From the NCBI GenBank assembly GCA_900767825.1, contig CAAGAN010000033.1:124001-188000 (forward strand): a stretch of DNA of 64,000 nucleotides, in the 5' to 3' direction. The number at the start of each line of letters is the position of its first letter. Position 1 is the stretch's first letter. The translations under genes and the position numbers were made by a program. The notes beneath the pieces are model-generated. The model had not been told where the DNA came from, did no database searches, and saw only the letters and a program-made list of their open reading frames with translations. The stretch comes from Bacilli bacterium. Lineage in GTDB: Bacteria > Bacillota_I > Bacilli_A > RFN20 > CAG-826. This document shows positions 33,092 to 41,597 of the stretch, one piece after another.

Positions 33092-34901
33092 CGTCATCGT
33101 AATATTGGTCGTATTCGCTATATTCGTCATCGATATCGCTTTCGTCGATATCATCGTAATCTAAGTTACTCTCTTCTTCTTCGATGGCGGAGAGCTCTTC
33201 ATCAGTATAGACAGGGACTGCCTGAACTGCTGGCTTAGTTACTTCGCGCTTGACTTCCTCTTCTGTAATCTTACGTGGACGTTTTAGTTTAGAACCAGAC
33301 TTGGTCTTCTTTTCCTTAGCGGATTCAAGTTCCTTTTCAAGGTCATCAAGAGAAGTTGTAGTCTTGACTTCGATAGTTTCCTTGATAGCTGGCTCTTCCT
33401 TAACCGGAGCAACAGTTTCTTCTTCCTTGACTTTGGCGGCTTCTTCTTCAAGGGCTTTTTGGGCCTTGACTTGTTCTAAGGCAGCCTTAGCTGGGTTAGT
33501 GGCTTCAAGAGGGAACATATCTGGAGTGACGCTAGCTTTAGGGGCAACTTTTGGAGTTGGGGCAACTTCTTTTTCTTTGACCTCAACTTCATTTTCCTTT
33601 TCTTGTTTTTTGGCTTCTTCAAGGGCTTTTTCTTTTTCAAGACGTTCCACTTCTTCTTTAGCCTTCCTTGCCTCTTCTTCTTTTCTAGCTTGTTCAAGGG
33701 CTTTTTCTTCTTGTTCCTTGATGAAGGCTTGCTTTTCTTTTTGACGCTTATCTTCTTCATCAAGCTTTTGCCATTCTTCATATGTCAAGTATTCGATTTC
33801 ATCCATCTTAGCCTTGGATTCTTCAATCATATTTAGCTTATAACCAGTAAGTTTGGAGGCTAGGAATAAGTTGGCCATCTTCTTGCCATAGCTAACAGGA
33901 AGTGTGCCATCTTTAATGATGACATCGGCTTCTTTATTTTCTTCATCTAGATTAAGTCCAATGACTTCAGCTGGACGGCAGGCTTCGATTATAAAGAAAC
34001 CTGGGACATAGGAATAATTGACTATATCAATCTTTTCCTTAGAAGATCCATTTCCTAATTGTTGGACAATCTTTTGGATTCTAGATCCACCTTGTCCAAT
34101 GCAGGCCCCAGTCGCATCTACATCGGCTTTAGTAGAGGCAACTGCAACTTTAGAGCGGATACCAGCTTGTCTAGCAATAGCCTTGATAACTACGGTTCCA
34201 TCATATATTTCATGAATTTCTTCTTCGAATAACTTTTTCAAGAATCCTTCGCTAGAACGGGTAGCTTCGATTTGAGGTCCTCTAGAAGGCTTGCCATCAA
34301 TTGGGTTAGCGGATTTGACTTCCTGGATATAGACCTTTATTTGGTCTCCGATACGGAAGATTTCATTTCCAATAAGTTCTTTCTTGCTTAATTCGACAAA
34401 AGTAGTCCCGATTGAGACGGTGACGGATTTATCATCAGTCTTCTCGACCGTGCCAACAAGCATCTCTCCAACTTTATCCTTATATATCTTATACAAAGCA
34501 CCACGTTCGGCTTCTGCTAGTTTTTGGCGGAAGTTATTCTTGATGGCATTAGTTGTGACTTTAGAGATATCTTCTACTGGGCAAACTACATAATAATCAT
34601 CCCCGGCAGCATATTTTGGGCTCTTTAATCCTTCATTTGCCTCTTCGGTAGAGATTTCGACATAGTCATCTTTGACTTCGTCTACTACTTTCTTGACTTG
34701 TGCAAGGTCAACATGTCCAGTAATCGGGTCAACATGGCAAACGACATTTGTGTCTTCCCATCCACCTAAATACTTGATGTAGGCTCTTACTATGGCCTCT
34801 TCCAAAGCGTGGACTACTTCTTCATCGCTAAGTCCTTTGGAATCTGCAACACCTCTAAGGGCATCGACGAAGCTAATTTTTTCTTCAGTTTTCTTTTTCA
34901 T
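33081..34901 (-). CDS. nusA: Transcription factor NusA with long acidic/coiled C-terminal extension
   Basis: NusA binds RNA polymerase and modulates pausing, termination and antitermination. The first 380 residues hold the polymerase-binding domain, S1 (MLVGTVEKTDDKSVTVSIG), KH1 and KH2 (CIGQGGSRIQKI). The remaining 225 residues are unusual: a Lys/Glu/Ala-rich coiled-coil stretch (about 375-450), a Val/Pro/Thr-rich linker and a strongly acidic Asp/Tyr/Glu tail. Most NusA proteins stop near 350-400 residues or carry acidic repeats in proteobacteria. AGGAAT precedes the ATG. It is the second gene of the operon. Confidence 0.95.
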   Translation of the reverse strand: MKKKTEEKISFVDALRGVADSKGLSDEEVVHALEEAIVRAYIKYLGGWEDTNVVCHVDPITGHVDLAQVKKVVDEVKDDYVEISTEEANEGLKSPKYAAGDDYYVVCPVEDISKVTTNAIKNNFRQKLAEAERGALYKIYKDKVGEMLVGTVEKTDDKSVTVSIGTTFVELSKKELIGNEIFRIGDQIKVYIQEVKSANPIDGKPSRGPQIEATRSSEGFLKKLFEEEIHEIYDGTVVIKAIARQAGIRSKVAVASTKADVDATGACIGQGGSRIQKIVQQLGNGSSKEKIDIVNYSYVPGFFIIEACRPAEVIGLNLDEENKEADVIIKDGTLPVSYGKKMANLFLASKLTGYKLNMIEESKAKMDEIEYLTYEEWQKLDEEDKRQKEKQAFIKEQEEKALEQARKEEEARKAKEEVERLEKEKALEEAKKQEKENEVEVKEKEVAPTPKVAPKASVTPDMFPLEATNPAKAALEQVKAQKALEEEAAKVKEEETVAPVKEEPAIKETIEVKTTTSLDDLEKELESAKEKKTKSGSKLKRPRKITEEEVKREVTKPAVQAVPVYTDEELSAIEEEESNLDYDDIDESDIDDEYSEYDQYYDDDGK

Positions 34902-34923
34902 TTTTATATTCCTATTTTATTAA

Positions 34924-35388
34924 TCAAAATTTAATGGCTAACCTAGCCTTATCAATATCTTTCCTTGGGAAAGTTGCTTTAGTTAATTTTCCCTTTACCC
35001 TAAATTCCATAGTGGCGTTTTCTTGATTTATATCAATCAAAGTCCCTTCCAAGATATTCTCTCCCTTATATGGATGGGACAAATGGATATTTAGATAAGA
35101 AGAAGTATATTCGCCTAAATCTTCTAATCTTATTTTCTTTTCTGCACCAGCAGAAGAAACATCAAGGTTATAAGCCCCTTCGATTGGATCTTCTTTATCT
35201 AGAAGAGAAGAAATCAAATCGGAAACTTCAACTATTTCATCAAGGCTAATCGGCTTAACTCTATCAACGGATATCGATAAGCTGGATAAAGGCTTTGAAT
35301 AATTGAATTTAATTTCATACAGGGAATAGCCTAATTCAGTTAATGGCTTTTCAATAATTGAAGCGATTTTATTTGCAATATCTTCCAT
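34924..35388 (-). CDS. rimP: Ribosome maturation factor RimP
   Basis: RimP helps early 30S assembly. The 154 residues show the two-domain fold: LTELGYSLYEIKF at the start, DLISSLLDKEDPIEGAYNLDVSSAG (family: Y.LEVSSPG), then the SH3-like C-terminal domain. The usual SSPG is SSAG here. AAGGAGGTG before the ATG is the strongest ribosome site in the region. It heads the nusA operon and follows an attenuator-like hairpin. Confidence 0.93.
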   Translation of the reverse strand: MEDIANKIASIIEKPLTELGYSLYEIKFNYSKPLSSLSISVDRVKPISLDEIVEVSDLISSLLDKEDPIEGAYNLDVSSAGAEKKIRLEDLGEYTSSYLNIHLSHPYKGENILEGTLIDINQENATMEFRVKGKLTKATFPRKDIDKARLAIKF

Positions 35389-35403
35389 TTACACCTCCTT
35401 AAT

Positions 35404-35428
35404 AAGAGAAAGAGTGGCAATGCCACTC
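35404..35428 (-). promoter_or_regulatory. Terminator-like attenuator in the rimP-nusA leader
   Basis: GAGTGGC-ATT-GCCACTC on the minus strand, followed by TTTCTCTT, sits 16 bases upstream of the rimP ATG and about 40 nt into the predicted leader. Firmicutes nusA operons are known to be autoregulated by NusA-dependent termination in the leader, and this hairpin is a good candidate for the same. Confidence 0.6.
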
Positions 35429-35475
35429 CAAAATATTTGAAATAGCGGAACCTCTACGGGATTTCCAGCGAAGAT

Positions 35476-35505
35476 ATTGTAACATAATCCAAGCTTCTTT
35501 GTTAA
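35476..35505 (-). promoter_or_regulatory. Promoter of the rimP-nusA-infB-rbfA operon
   Basis: TTAACA (35505-35500), an 18-base spacer and TACAAT (35481-35476) on the minus strand. Start near 35469 gives an 80-nt leader containing the attenuator hairpin. Confidence 0.7.
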
Positions 35506-35565
35506 GCCTAAAAGAAGAAAAAACCTTATAAATTGATAAATTATTTTTAGTTTAATAAAAATAGC

Positions 35566-35588
35566 AAAAACCCCGAATTAACGAGGCT
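35566..35588 (-). terminator. Terminator after the membrane protein gene
   Basis: AGCCTCG and CGGGGTT pair around a six-base loop, with a short T run, about 20 bases after the stop at 35609. Two G-T pairs make it moderate. Confidence 0.65.
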
Positions 35589-35608
35589 TATATACTTCTT
35601 AACCTATT

Positions 35609-36532
35609 TTATTCTTCCTTAGCCAAGACAAGGTTATTTTTATAATTGATAATGAAATAATAAATATAACTTCCTAACGGAACTAGAATAGCCAAAAGAC
35701 ACAAAATAAGAGGTCCAGTCATCTTAGAAGTCATAAATAGCAATGGGAAATTACCCATCATGGATAAAGAGAGGAATGTTGGTTTAATTGAGAAGACTAT
35801 CAAGAAATAGGCAACTAGGAACAGTCCAATAAGAGAGAATATAAAAGAAGTCTTCTTTCCTTTCTTTATTCGTTCAATCCCTTCTTTTTCTTCATTGTAG
35901 CAAACAAAGAAAATCTCTAGGAACGGAAGGAAAGCGAATAATAAATAAACGCTTAAGCAGCAAAAGAAATTATCAAAACTCCTATCGAAGTTGACAAAAG
36001 AAATCAAGAAATCACCAAGGAAGAAAGATGCAAAAAGGGAGAATATAGTCCTTAAAATAACAAATATTACGTGACTATCCCCTACTTTTAATCCATATTC
36101 GAATCCCTTCTTCCTAAATCCAAAATAGGAATATAGACCACCTACGATGCAAAACAAGAAGCCAAGCAAGAATGAATCGAGAGGATAAATTGCAGTCGCA
36201 CGGTCAATTATAAACCCTTTATAAGTCCCGTTACTTAGGAATATTACATCTAATAGAACAATGATAAATCCTAGAATAGATAAAGCTAGCCCATTGCCTT
36301 TCAAAGCTAGTTTCTGCCTATCTTTATTTTTATAGAAGAAGCAAAAATGATAAGCATGATAAAAATAGAAAAGGCCAAGGCAAGATAGATATAAAGGCAT
36401 GAATGTAGGAAGGAAGACTAGGCTAGAACCAACATCCTGAATAAAGAACCATCCAATGAAAAATATAGGTAGTCCTGAGAAAGTTAGTAACAAGGCATCT
36501 ATTAATTTATAGATATAATCGTATTTTTTCAT
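35609..36532 (-). CDS. Multi-pass membrane protein, unknown function
   Basis: 307 residues, Phe/Leu-rich, with about eight membrane segments and short charged loops (NKDRQK, NEEKEGIERIKKGKK). I do not recognise a family. Its ATG directly follows the stop of the metallophosphoesterase lipoprotein gene, so the two are co-transcribed and translation may be coupled. A partner role at the membrane is possible but not shown. Confidence 0.65.
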   Translation of the reverse strand: MKKYDYIYKLIDALLLTFSGLPIFFIGWFFIQDVGSSLVFLPTFMPLYLSCLGLFYFYHAYHFCFFYKNKDRQKLALKGNGLALSILGFIIVLLDVIFLSNGTYKGFIIDRATAIYPLDSFLLGFLFCIVGGLYSYFGFRKKGFEYGLKVGDSHVIFVILRTIFSLFASFFLGDFLISFVNFDRSFDNFFCCLSVYLLFAFLPFLEIFFVCYNEEKEGIERIKKGKKTSFIFSLIGLFLVAYFLIVFSIKPTFLSLSMMGNFPLLFMTSKMTGPLILCLLAILVPLGSYIYYFIINYKNNLVLAKEE

Positions 36533-37609
36533 TTAGAACAAAGCCTCCAATGAATAATTTAATGAATAATCTAGGTTAGCCCTATGCATTGAATATGTTC
36601 CATCCTTATTTATTTTAATAAGGTTTCCTCCTTGCATATCATCTCTATAAGAGAGACCATTCCCGGATTTAAGTCCATAGCAAAGTGCAATTGGATCATC
36701 TTTTTTGGATTCGTCTAGATAATATTCGGCACAGAAATTATTCTTATGGTCATGACCAACAGAAATAGCCTTCGTTGAACCTAGTTTCTCCGCTACTTCA
36801 AAGAAGCTAGTCCTTTTATAACCTGCGAATACCTGGGTAGTCCCTAGTCCTTCTACTTCATAAGGATATTCATTCATCGTGCCAGAGAAATTCCTTATTT
36901 TTCCTGGAGTAGATTCGTTTGCTTTCCCGTAAGCATGTCTATAGGCATATTCAAATTCCCATAAAGGAATATGGAAATAACATAACGATTTGGAATTTGG
37001 GTTAGATTGTTGGGCTAGTTTTACTTGGTTTTCATACCAGCTAATCTGTTCATCATGAATTACATCATATGGGATTTTAAAGCTGCCAGGATTAAGGGAG
37101 CCTGAATCAAGGCAGTAAAGCTGCCAGGCTAATTTAGTACCATCTTTGATATTGATTACAAAATTAGTATTCCCGAACAAATCATCATCTTGATAAGTAT
37201 TGAGGCATTTGCTCCTTTTTAGGCCTTCCCTAATTGGAAAGAGCTTATCATAGAAGCCTTGTTCATCATGGTTTCCATAGACAAAAGCAAAATAGGAACA
37301 ACTAGACTCTTCGATAATATCTAATAAAGATGTGTAGCTACTTGCATTTGCAGATAAAACCTGGTCGCCGGTCATGATAACTATGTCGGCTTCAGTTTTC
37401 TTGATTAATGTTTGAAGGTATTCCCTTTGCTCTTCTTTATCGGTTGCAAAGGAAAAATGTATATCCGCGAGTTGAAGGATATTTAGGCTAGACTTGGAGC
37501 CGAATTCAATTGTCTTGATATAATCTTCCAAAGGATAGGTCTTATTCGCTGAACAAGAGAAACATAGAAGGCCAAGCATGCCTAGGGCAATAATTTTATT
37601 TTTATTCAT
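36533..37609 (-). CDS. Metallophosphoesterase lipoprotein
   Basis: 358 residues with a lipoprotein signal peptide (lipobox LCFSC, Cys19) and a calcineurin-like phosphoesterase domain: LQLADIHF (Asp48, His50 region), MTGDQVL, YGNHDEQGF near 117 and the late histidine block VGHDHKNNF near 285. It should act outside the cell, tethered to the membrane, on a phosphoester such as a nucleotide or phospholipid head group. The initiator ATG has TAGAAT seven bases upstream and no ribosome site. Confidence 0.82.
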   Translation of the reverse strand: MNKNKIIALGMLGLLCFSCSANKTYPLEDYIKTIEFGSKSSLNILQLADIHFSFATDKEEQREYLQTLIKKTEADIVIMTGDQVLSANASSYTSLLDIIEESSCSYFAFVYGNHDEQGFYDKLFPIREGLKRSKCLNTYQDDDLFGNTNFVINIKDGTKLAWQLYCLDSGSLNPGSFKIPYDVIHDEQISWYENQVKLAQQSNPNSKSLCYFHIPLWEFEYAYRHAYGKANESTPGKIRNFSGTMNEYPYEVEGLGTTQVFAGYKRTSFFEVAEKLGSTKAISVGHDHKNNFCAEYYLDESKKDDPIALCYGLKSGNGLSYRDDMQGGNLIKINKDGTYSMHRANLDYSLNYSLEALF

Positions 37610-37616
37610 AGGACTT

Positions 37617-37622
37617 ATTCTA
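37617..37622 (-). promoter_or_regulatory. -10 element for leaderless metallophosphoesterase mRNA
   Basis: TAGAAT on the minus strand ends seven bases before the ATG at 37609. No Shine-Dalgarno is present. Confidence 0.45.
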
Positions 37623-37700
37623 CTAGGAACAAAAAGAAAATAGTAGATGATAAACTATGAAATTTAATAATAGATAAGTAATAGACTTCAATTTATAAAA

Positions 37701-37725
37701 ATAAAAACAATAGTTTTATAACTAT
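37701..37725 (-). terminator. Weak AT-only terminator candidate after the phn operon
   Basis: ATAGTT and AACTAT pair around TTAT, followed on the minus strand by TTGTTTTTATTTTT. The stem is all A-T plus one G-C, so it is weak. Confidence 0.35.
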
Positions 37726-37775
37726 CAATATTTCGTATCTATCGAATATATTTATTTTCTTTAATACTTACTTAT

Positions 37776-38456
37776 TTATTTATAAAGCTTAGCAATGTTA
37801 AATCCATCTTCTTTGGCTTTACCAACATCAAAAGAAGAATTCATATGCATGATATAGACTTTATTCCTTAACTTTGGCTCAATAAATTCTTTTAATTCTT
37901 TATAGCCCAAATGAAAGCTAGATTGAACCGGGGCAACATCAACATAAAGATAATCAAGTTTATTGTCTTTTAATAACTTCAAGGCATTTTGATTTAAAAC
38001 CGAATTATCCCCAGAATAATAGAAACTAGTAACCCCATCATCAATAAAATAAGAATAGCTATTTTCGATATGGACGGCAGGTTCTAAATGGAAATGAATC
38101 CCAAATATATTCCCGTCTAAAGAAGAAATAATATCCTCTTCATTTAATGGATATAATTTGACCGCATCGATTAATTTATCTTTAGAAGGATAGATAATAG
38201 TTAGCTTCTTGTCTTTATTAAAAACCTTAACAAAGCAAATCGCTTCACCTAAAGAACCTATATGATCTAGATGGAGATGGGTAATAAAAATAACAATGTT
38301 ATCGATATTATCAAATAATTTTAGATATATGGCTTTTTGGAAAATAGCTTGCCCTACATCAAAAAGAAATAATGTCCTGTCTTTAACAAAAAATGATGAG
38401 TTATTGCCATTAATGTAATTAAAGGCATCGCCGTTACCTAAAAATAATAATTCCAT
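37776..38456 (-). CDS. Metallo-beta-lactamase fold hydrolase in the phn operon
   Basis: A 226-residue MBL protein. It opens MELLFLGNGDAF, has the metal motif THLHLDHIG near 68-76, a YYSGDN ligand block near 160 and a final MHMNSS histidine. The start is set at the ATG at 38456, because the sequence upstream in frame overlaps the kinase gene and the fold begins at MELLFL. RNase Z/PhnP-type proteins have this shape, and its place after a phosphonate-type transporter makes a cyclic phosphodiesterase role conceivable. That is inference. Confidence 0.75.
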   Translation of the reverse strand: MELLFLGNGDAFNYINGNNSSFFVKDRTLFLFDVGQAIFQKAIYLKLFDNIDNIVIFITHLHLDHIGSLGEAICFVKVFNKDKKLTIIYPSKDKLIDAVKLYPLNEEDIISSLDGNIFGIHFHLEPAVHIENSYSYFIDDGVTSFYYSGDNSVLNQNALKLLKDNKLDYLYVDVAPVQSSFHLGYKELKEFIEPKLRNKVYIMHMNSSFDVGKAKEDGFNIAKLYK

Positions 38457-38457
38457 A

Positions 38458-38919
38458 TCACCAATTATATTCCTTAATCTCATCATAATGGGAGATGTTT
38501 TCTTGTTTAGGATAGCTAAATCTAGAATACATTTCTCTAATTACTTGTTCAGGAACAACCTTATCTTCTTTTCTATTCTTATTTCTTCTAATTATTTCTT
38601 CTAGAGGAACTCTTAACATTATAAGGATCGTTTTATCTTGCCCTTTGATTCTAGAAAGAAAATATTCCCGCCTAGAATCATCAAGAAAAGTCGAATCCAA
38701 GACGATTGTTATATCTTTATTAGATTTAAATAAATCGTTTGTTTCTTCTATCATCTTGTCATAGACAATATTCATATCCTTAAGCAAGATGTGATAAGAA
38801 GAAGTCAAAGAATAACGGATTTCATCGCTAGAAATAACTTTGGCATCCTTAAAATATTCTTTAGCAAAACTAGATTTGCCACTCCCTGCAACTCCAGAAA
38901 GCAATACCAAAGTATTCAT
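38458..38919 (-). CDS. P-loop kinase (AAA_33, polynucleotide-kinase-like)
   Basis: A 153-residue P-loop protein. Walker A is SGVAGSGKSSF (8-18), SSDEIR follows near 31, and TIVLDSTFLDD near 70-80 is the Walker B-like block. An Arg-rich lid (IIRRNKNRKEDKVV) is near 108-121. Such proteins phosphorylate small molecules or nucleic-acid ends. The start comes directly after the phnE stop and it is translated just before the MBL gene. Substrate unknown. Confidence 0.75.
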   Translation of the reverse strand: MNTLVLLSGVAGSGKSSFAKEYFKDAKVISSDEIRYSLTSSYHILLKDMNIVYDKMIEETNDLFKSNKDITIVLDSTFLDDSRREYFLSRIKGQDKTILIMLRVPLEEIIRRNKNRKEDKVVPEQVIREMYSRFSYPKQENISHYDEIKEYNW

Positions 38920-38920
38920 A

Positions 38921-39817
38921 TCAAAGAAGTTTTTTCCTTAAGGTGCTAGAAATCAAATCTATCACGATTACTAGGAATATGACTCCATATAAAACTGCAG
39001 CTAATTGGGACCAATTCTCGCCTGAAGAATAAATTGAAATTGGATAGCCAACTCCCCCTGCCCCAACTAAACCAAGCAAAGAAGCAGTCCTGACATTCAA
39101 ATCGAATCTATATAGGATTACGGAAAGGAAATTAGGCGCAACCTGTGGAACTACCCCTAATTGAATCCTAGTAAAAGCGCTCGCCCCGACTGCATCAAGA
39201 GCCTCCAACGGTTCTTTTGAAATCATATCTAGTTGCTCGGCATACATCTTCCCAATCATTCCGATTGAATGGATGGAAAGTACCATGACACCAGTAAAAG
39301 CCCCAAAGCCGAATACTTGAATCAATATCAAGCCTAATAAGATTTCAGGGAATGTACGGATAGTAATAAGAATGACTTCAGATATTATTGACCATTTCCC
39401 TACAATCATCTTCGAAGCAAGGAAGCCAAATGGAATCGATAAAAGTGAGGCAACTGTAGTCCCAACAAAGGCAATCGCAAAAGTCTCGATTATTTGATAG
39501 ACGACAGAATCGGTAAATTCAAATAAAGAATTCGGATTGGCCCCGAACATATAATCAAAATCAGGATGGATAAATCCTTCCATCATCTTGCCAAGTTTTG
39601 CCCAGTTAGGATTCTTGAAATGTTCAAAAGTCCCGCAGTCAAGGCTAAACCAAAGCAAAACAGCAGCAATAACCCCAAAGAAAACTAGATTATAAATCCA
39701 TTTCTTAGGCCTACAAGAATATGCATCTTCAACACTAGTAAAATGATGAATTACCTTATGGAAAACCTTTTTATACCAAGGAAGGGCATCATATGCTTCT
39801 TTTTCAATACTTTTCAT
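38921..39817 (-). CDS. phnE: Phosphonate-type ABC transporter permease (PhnE)
   Basis: A 298-residue membrane permease. The coupling-helix EAA segment reads EALDAVGASAFTRIQLGVVPQVAP near 205-230, and LGLVGAGGVGYPI near 250 is typical of PhnE. About six membrane helices are visible. It is the second of two PhnE subunits, so the channel is probably a heterodimer. It overlaps the first permease by four bases (ATGA). Confidence 0.9.
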   Translation of the reverse strand: MKSIEKEAYDALPWYKKVFHKVIHHFTSVEDAYSCRPKKWIYNLVFFGVIAAVLLWFSLDCGTFEHFKNPNWAKLGKMMEGFIHPDFDYMFGANPNSLFEFTDSVVYQIIETFAIAFVGTTVASLLSIPFGFLASKMIVGKWSIISEVILITIRTFPEILLGLILIQVFGFGAFTGVMVLSIHSIGMIGKMYAEQLDMISKEPLEALDAVGASAFTRIQLGVVPQVAPNFLSVILYRFDLNVRTASLLGLVGAGGVGYPISIYSSGENWSQLAAVLYGVIFLVIVIDLISSTLRKKLL

Positions 39818-40758
39818 TGAATTACCCTCCTTCTTAGATAATTAGAAACTAACTGTAAGACAAATACTACGATAAATAATGGGACTAATATTGCCCCTAC
39901 TTTATCCCATTGGGTGGCACTTGTCGCATCAGAAAGAAGCTGTCCGATTCCGCCTGCCCCGACAAAGCCTAAGACAACCGAGGCACGAATATTAATTTCG
40001 AATGTATAGACAAAGTTAGACATAAACATTGGATAGACACTTGGATGAAGTCCGTTCCAATAAGCCTCTAACCTATTCGCCCCATTAGAAATACATACTT
40101 CAAATGGATTCATATCTTGGGTTTCGATATATTCGTACATCAATTTGAAGATAATCCCAAATGTGAATATAGTCATGGCAAATATACCGGCCGTATTGTT
40201 ATATCCATAGAATATAGCCCCAATAATGGCTAAAACGAATGTTGGGATAGTCCTAATAATATTGATAATTACCCTGACAACTATATTTACTGGTTTATTT
40301 TTAGTGACGTTATTTGATGCTAGCAAATAAAATGGAACCGCTAATAAAGTACCTAATACAGTTGCGATAAATACCATCTCCACAGTTTCCCAAATACGTT
40401 TGCAGGCAACATTAAATAAATAGTCCCACCAGGCATCTTTAGTTTTTAAACTCCATTTAGAAGGAGTGAATAGCTGCGATACGATTTCAGGAATCTTATC
40501 CCATCTAATTCTTACGGTTGAATCTAACCTGGTAAAAGATGCACAAAGGATAAATAAAGCAACAATAGCAACGATGGCTATATAAACTCCTAACGGCCTT
40601 TTCTTTTCGATTATCTTATCTTCGTTACCATTATCAAAGGTAACTCTTACTTGCTTATACCTAACTTTATGGAAAAAAGCCCTGACTTTATCGAATTTAG
40701 GGGAAGCAAAATAAGTTGATAATGGGGTTTTAGAAGAATTATTTTGCTTCTTTTTCAT
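39814..40758 (-). CDS. phnE: Phosphonate-type ABC transporter permease (PhnE, first copy)
   Basis: 314 residues after choosing the ATG at 40758. The GGGGTGG site lies seven bases before it, and the in-frame upstream start at 40785 lies deeper in phnC. A basic N-terminal tail (about 70 residues) precedes the first helix, unlike the second copy. The EAA region reads EVCISNGANRLEAYWNGLHPSV and VLGFVGAGGIGQLL follows. The gene overlaps phnC by 20 bases. Confidence 0.9.
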   Translation of the reverse strand: MKKKQNNSSKTPLSTYFASPKFDKVRAFFHKVRYKQVRVTFDNGNEDKIIEKKRPLGVYIAIVAIVALFILCASFTRLDSTVRIRWDKIPEIVSQLFTPSKWSLKTKDAWWDYLFNVACKRIWETVEMVFIATVLGTLLAVPFYLLASNNVTKNKPVNIVVRVIINIIRTIPTFVLAIIGAIFYGYNNTAGIFAMTIFTFGIIFKLMYEYIETQDMNPFEVCISNGANRLEAYWNGLHPSVYPMFMSNFVYTFEINIRASVVLGFVGAGGIGQLLSDATSATQWDKVGAILVPLFIVVFVLQLVSNYLRRRVIQ

Positions 40759-41527
40759 GATCTTCCACCCCGAGTTTCTCTTCACGTTTTAAAGCACGTC
40801 CATAAATCTTAAGGAGTACATCGTCTGTTACTTCTTCTTTTGGACCGTCAAAAACAATTTCCCCAGCCTTAATGCCGATTATCCTAGTCGCATATTTAAT
40901 AGCCAAGTCGACGTGATGCATATTAGCAATTATAGTTATGCCTTCTTCTTGGTTGATTCGCTTAAAATCATCCATTACCGATAAAGTTGTTATAGGATCA
41001 AGAGAAGCAACTGGTTCATCTGCTAAAATTAGTTGAGGTTGTTGGCAAAGCGCCCTAGCAAGAGCTACTCTTTGTTGCTGCCCGCCACTAAGTTGATCGG
41101 CCCTAGTATAGGCTTTGTCTAATATTCCTAGTTTATCTAGACATCTTAAGGCAAGCATTTTCTCTTCTTTGCTATAAATGGAGAAAAGACAAGAGAATGT
41201 ATTATGGTATCCAACTCTACCAGACAATACATTTTTATAAACACTAGAACGCTTTACCAAATTGAATGATTGGAAAATCATCCCTATATGACGTCTTATT
41301 TCCCTTAATTCCTTGCCTTTGGCTTTGGATATGTCTTTGTTATCGACATAAAGTTCACCCTCGCTAATTGGATGCATCTTGTTTATTGTCCTAATAAGGG
41401 TAGATTTACCAGCCCCAGAAAGGCCGATAATGCAGACAAATTCGCCATCTTTTATAGTAAGGTTTATATTTTTCAAGGCAGTGAATCCGTTTGGATAGGT
41501 TTTGGTAACGTTTTTAAATTCAATCAT
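40739..41527 (-). CDS. phnC: Phosphonate-type ABC transporter ATP-binding protein (PhnC)
   Basis: A 262-residue ABC ATPase. Walker A GLSGAGKST is near 35-43, the signature LSGGQQQR near 144, Walker B LILADEP near 162, and the H-loop follows. MHHVDLAIKYATRIIGI is typical of PhnC. GGAG precedes the ATG. It lies downstream of phnD beyond a GC-rich hairpin. Confidence 0.92.
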   Translation of the reverse strand: MIEFKNVTKTYPNGFTALKNINLTIKDGEFVCIIGLSGAGKSTLIRTINKMHPISEGELYVDNKDISKAKGKELREIRRHIGMIFQSFNLVKRSSVYKNVLSGRVGYHNTFSCLFSIYSKEEKMLALRCLDKLGILDKAYTRADQLSGGQQQRVALARALCQQPQLILADEPVASLDPITTLSVMDDFKRINQEEGITIIANMHHVDLAIKYATRIIGIKAGEIVFDGPKEEVTDDVLLKIYGRALKREEKLGVEDHEKEAK

Positions 41528-41552
41528 TGTTTTTTCTCCGTCTATATCTAGG

Positions 41553-41578
41553 AAAAGGGGGAGCCAACTAGCTCCCCC
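41553..41578 (-). terminator. Intercistronic hairpin between phnD and phnC (partial terminator)
   Basis: A perfect 8-bp stem (GGGGGAGC with GCTCCCCC), a six-base loop and four T on the minus strand, between phnD and phnC. The short T tract suggests partial termination or protection of the phnD message, raising binding-protein yield over the membrane subunits. Confidence 0.7.
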
Positions 41579-41597
41579 AGTAGAGGATTAATTTAAA

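Noticed and set aside
33250..33744. Open frame antisense to the nusA tail
   Set aside because: Low-complexity Ser/Ala/Phe composition is a shadow of the Lys/Glu repeats of nusA; no start signal.
33476..33781. Lysine-rich open frame on the same strand as nusA
   Set aside because: It is the shifted frame of the GAA/AAG-rich coiled-coil coding region; no ribosome site.
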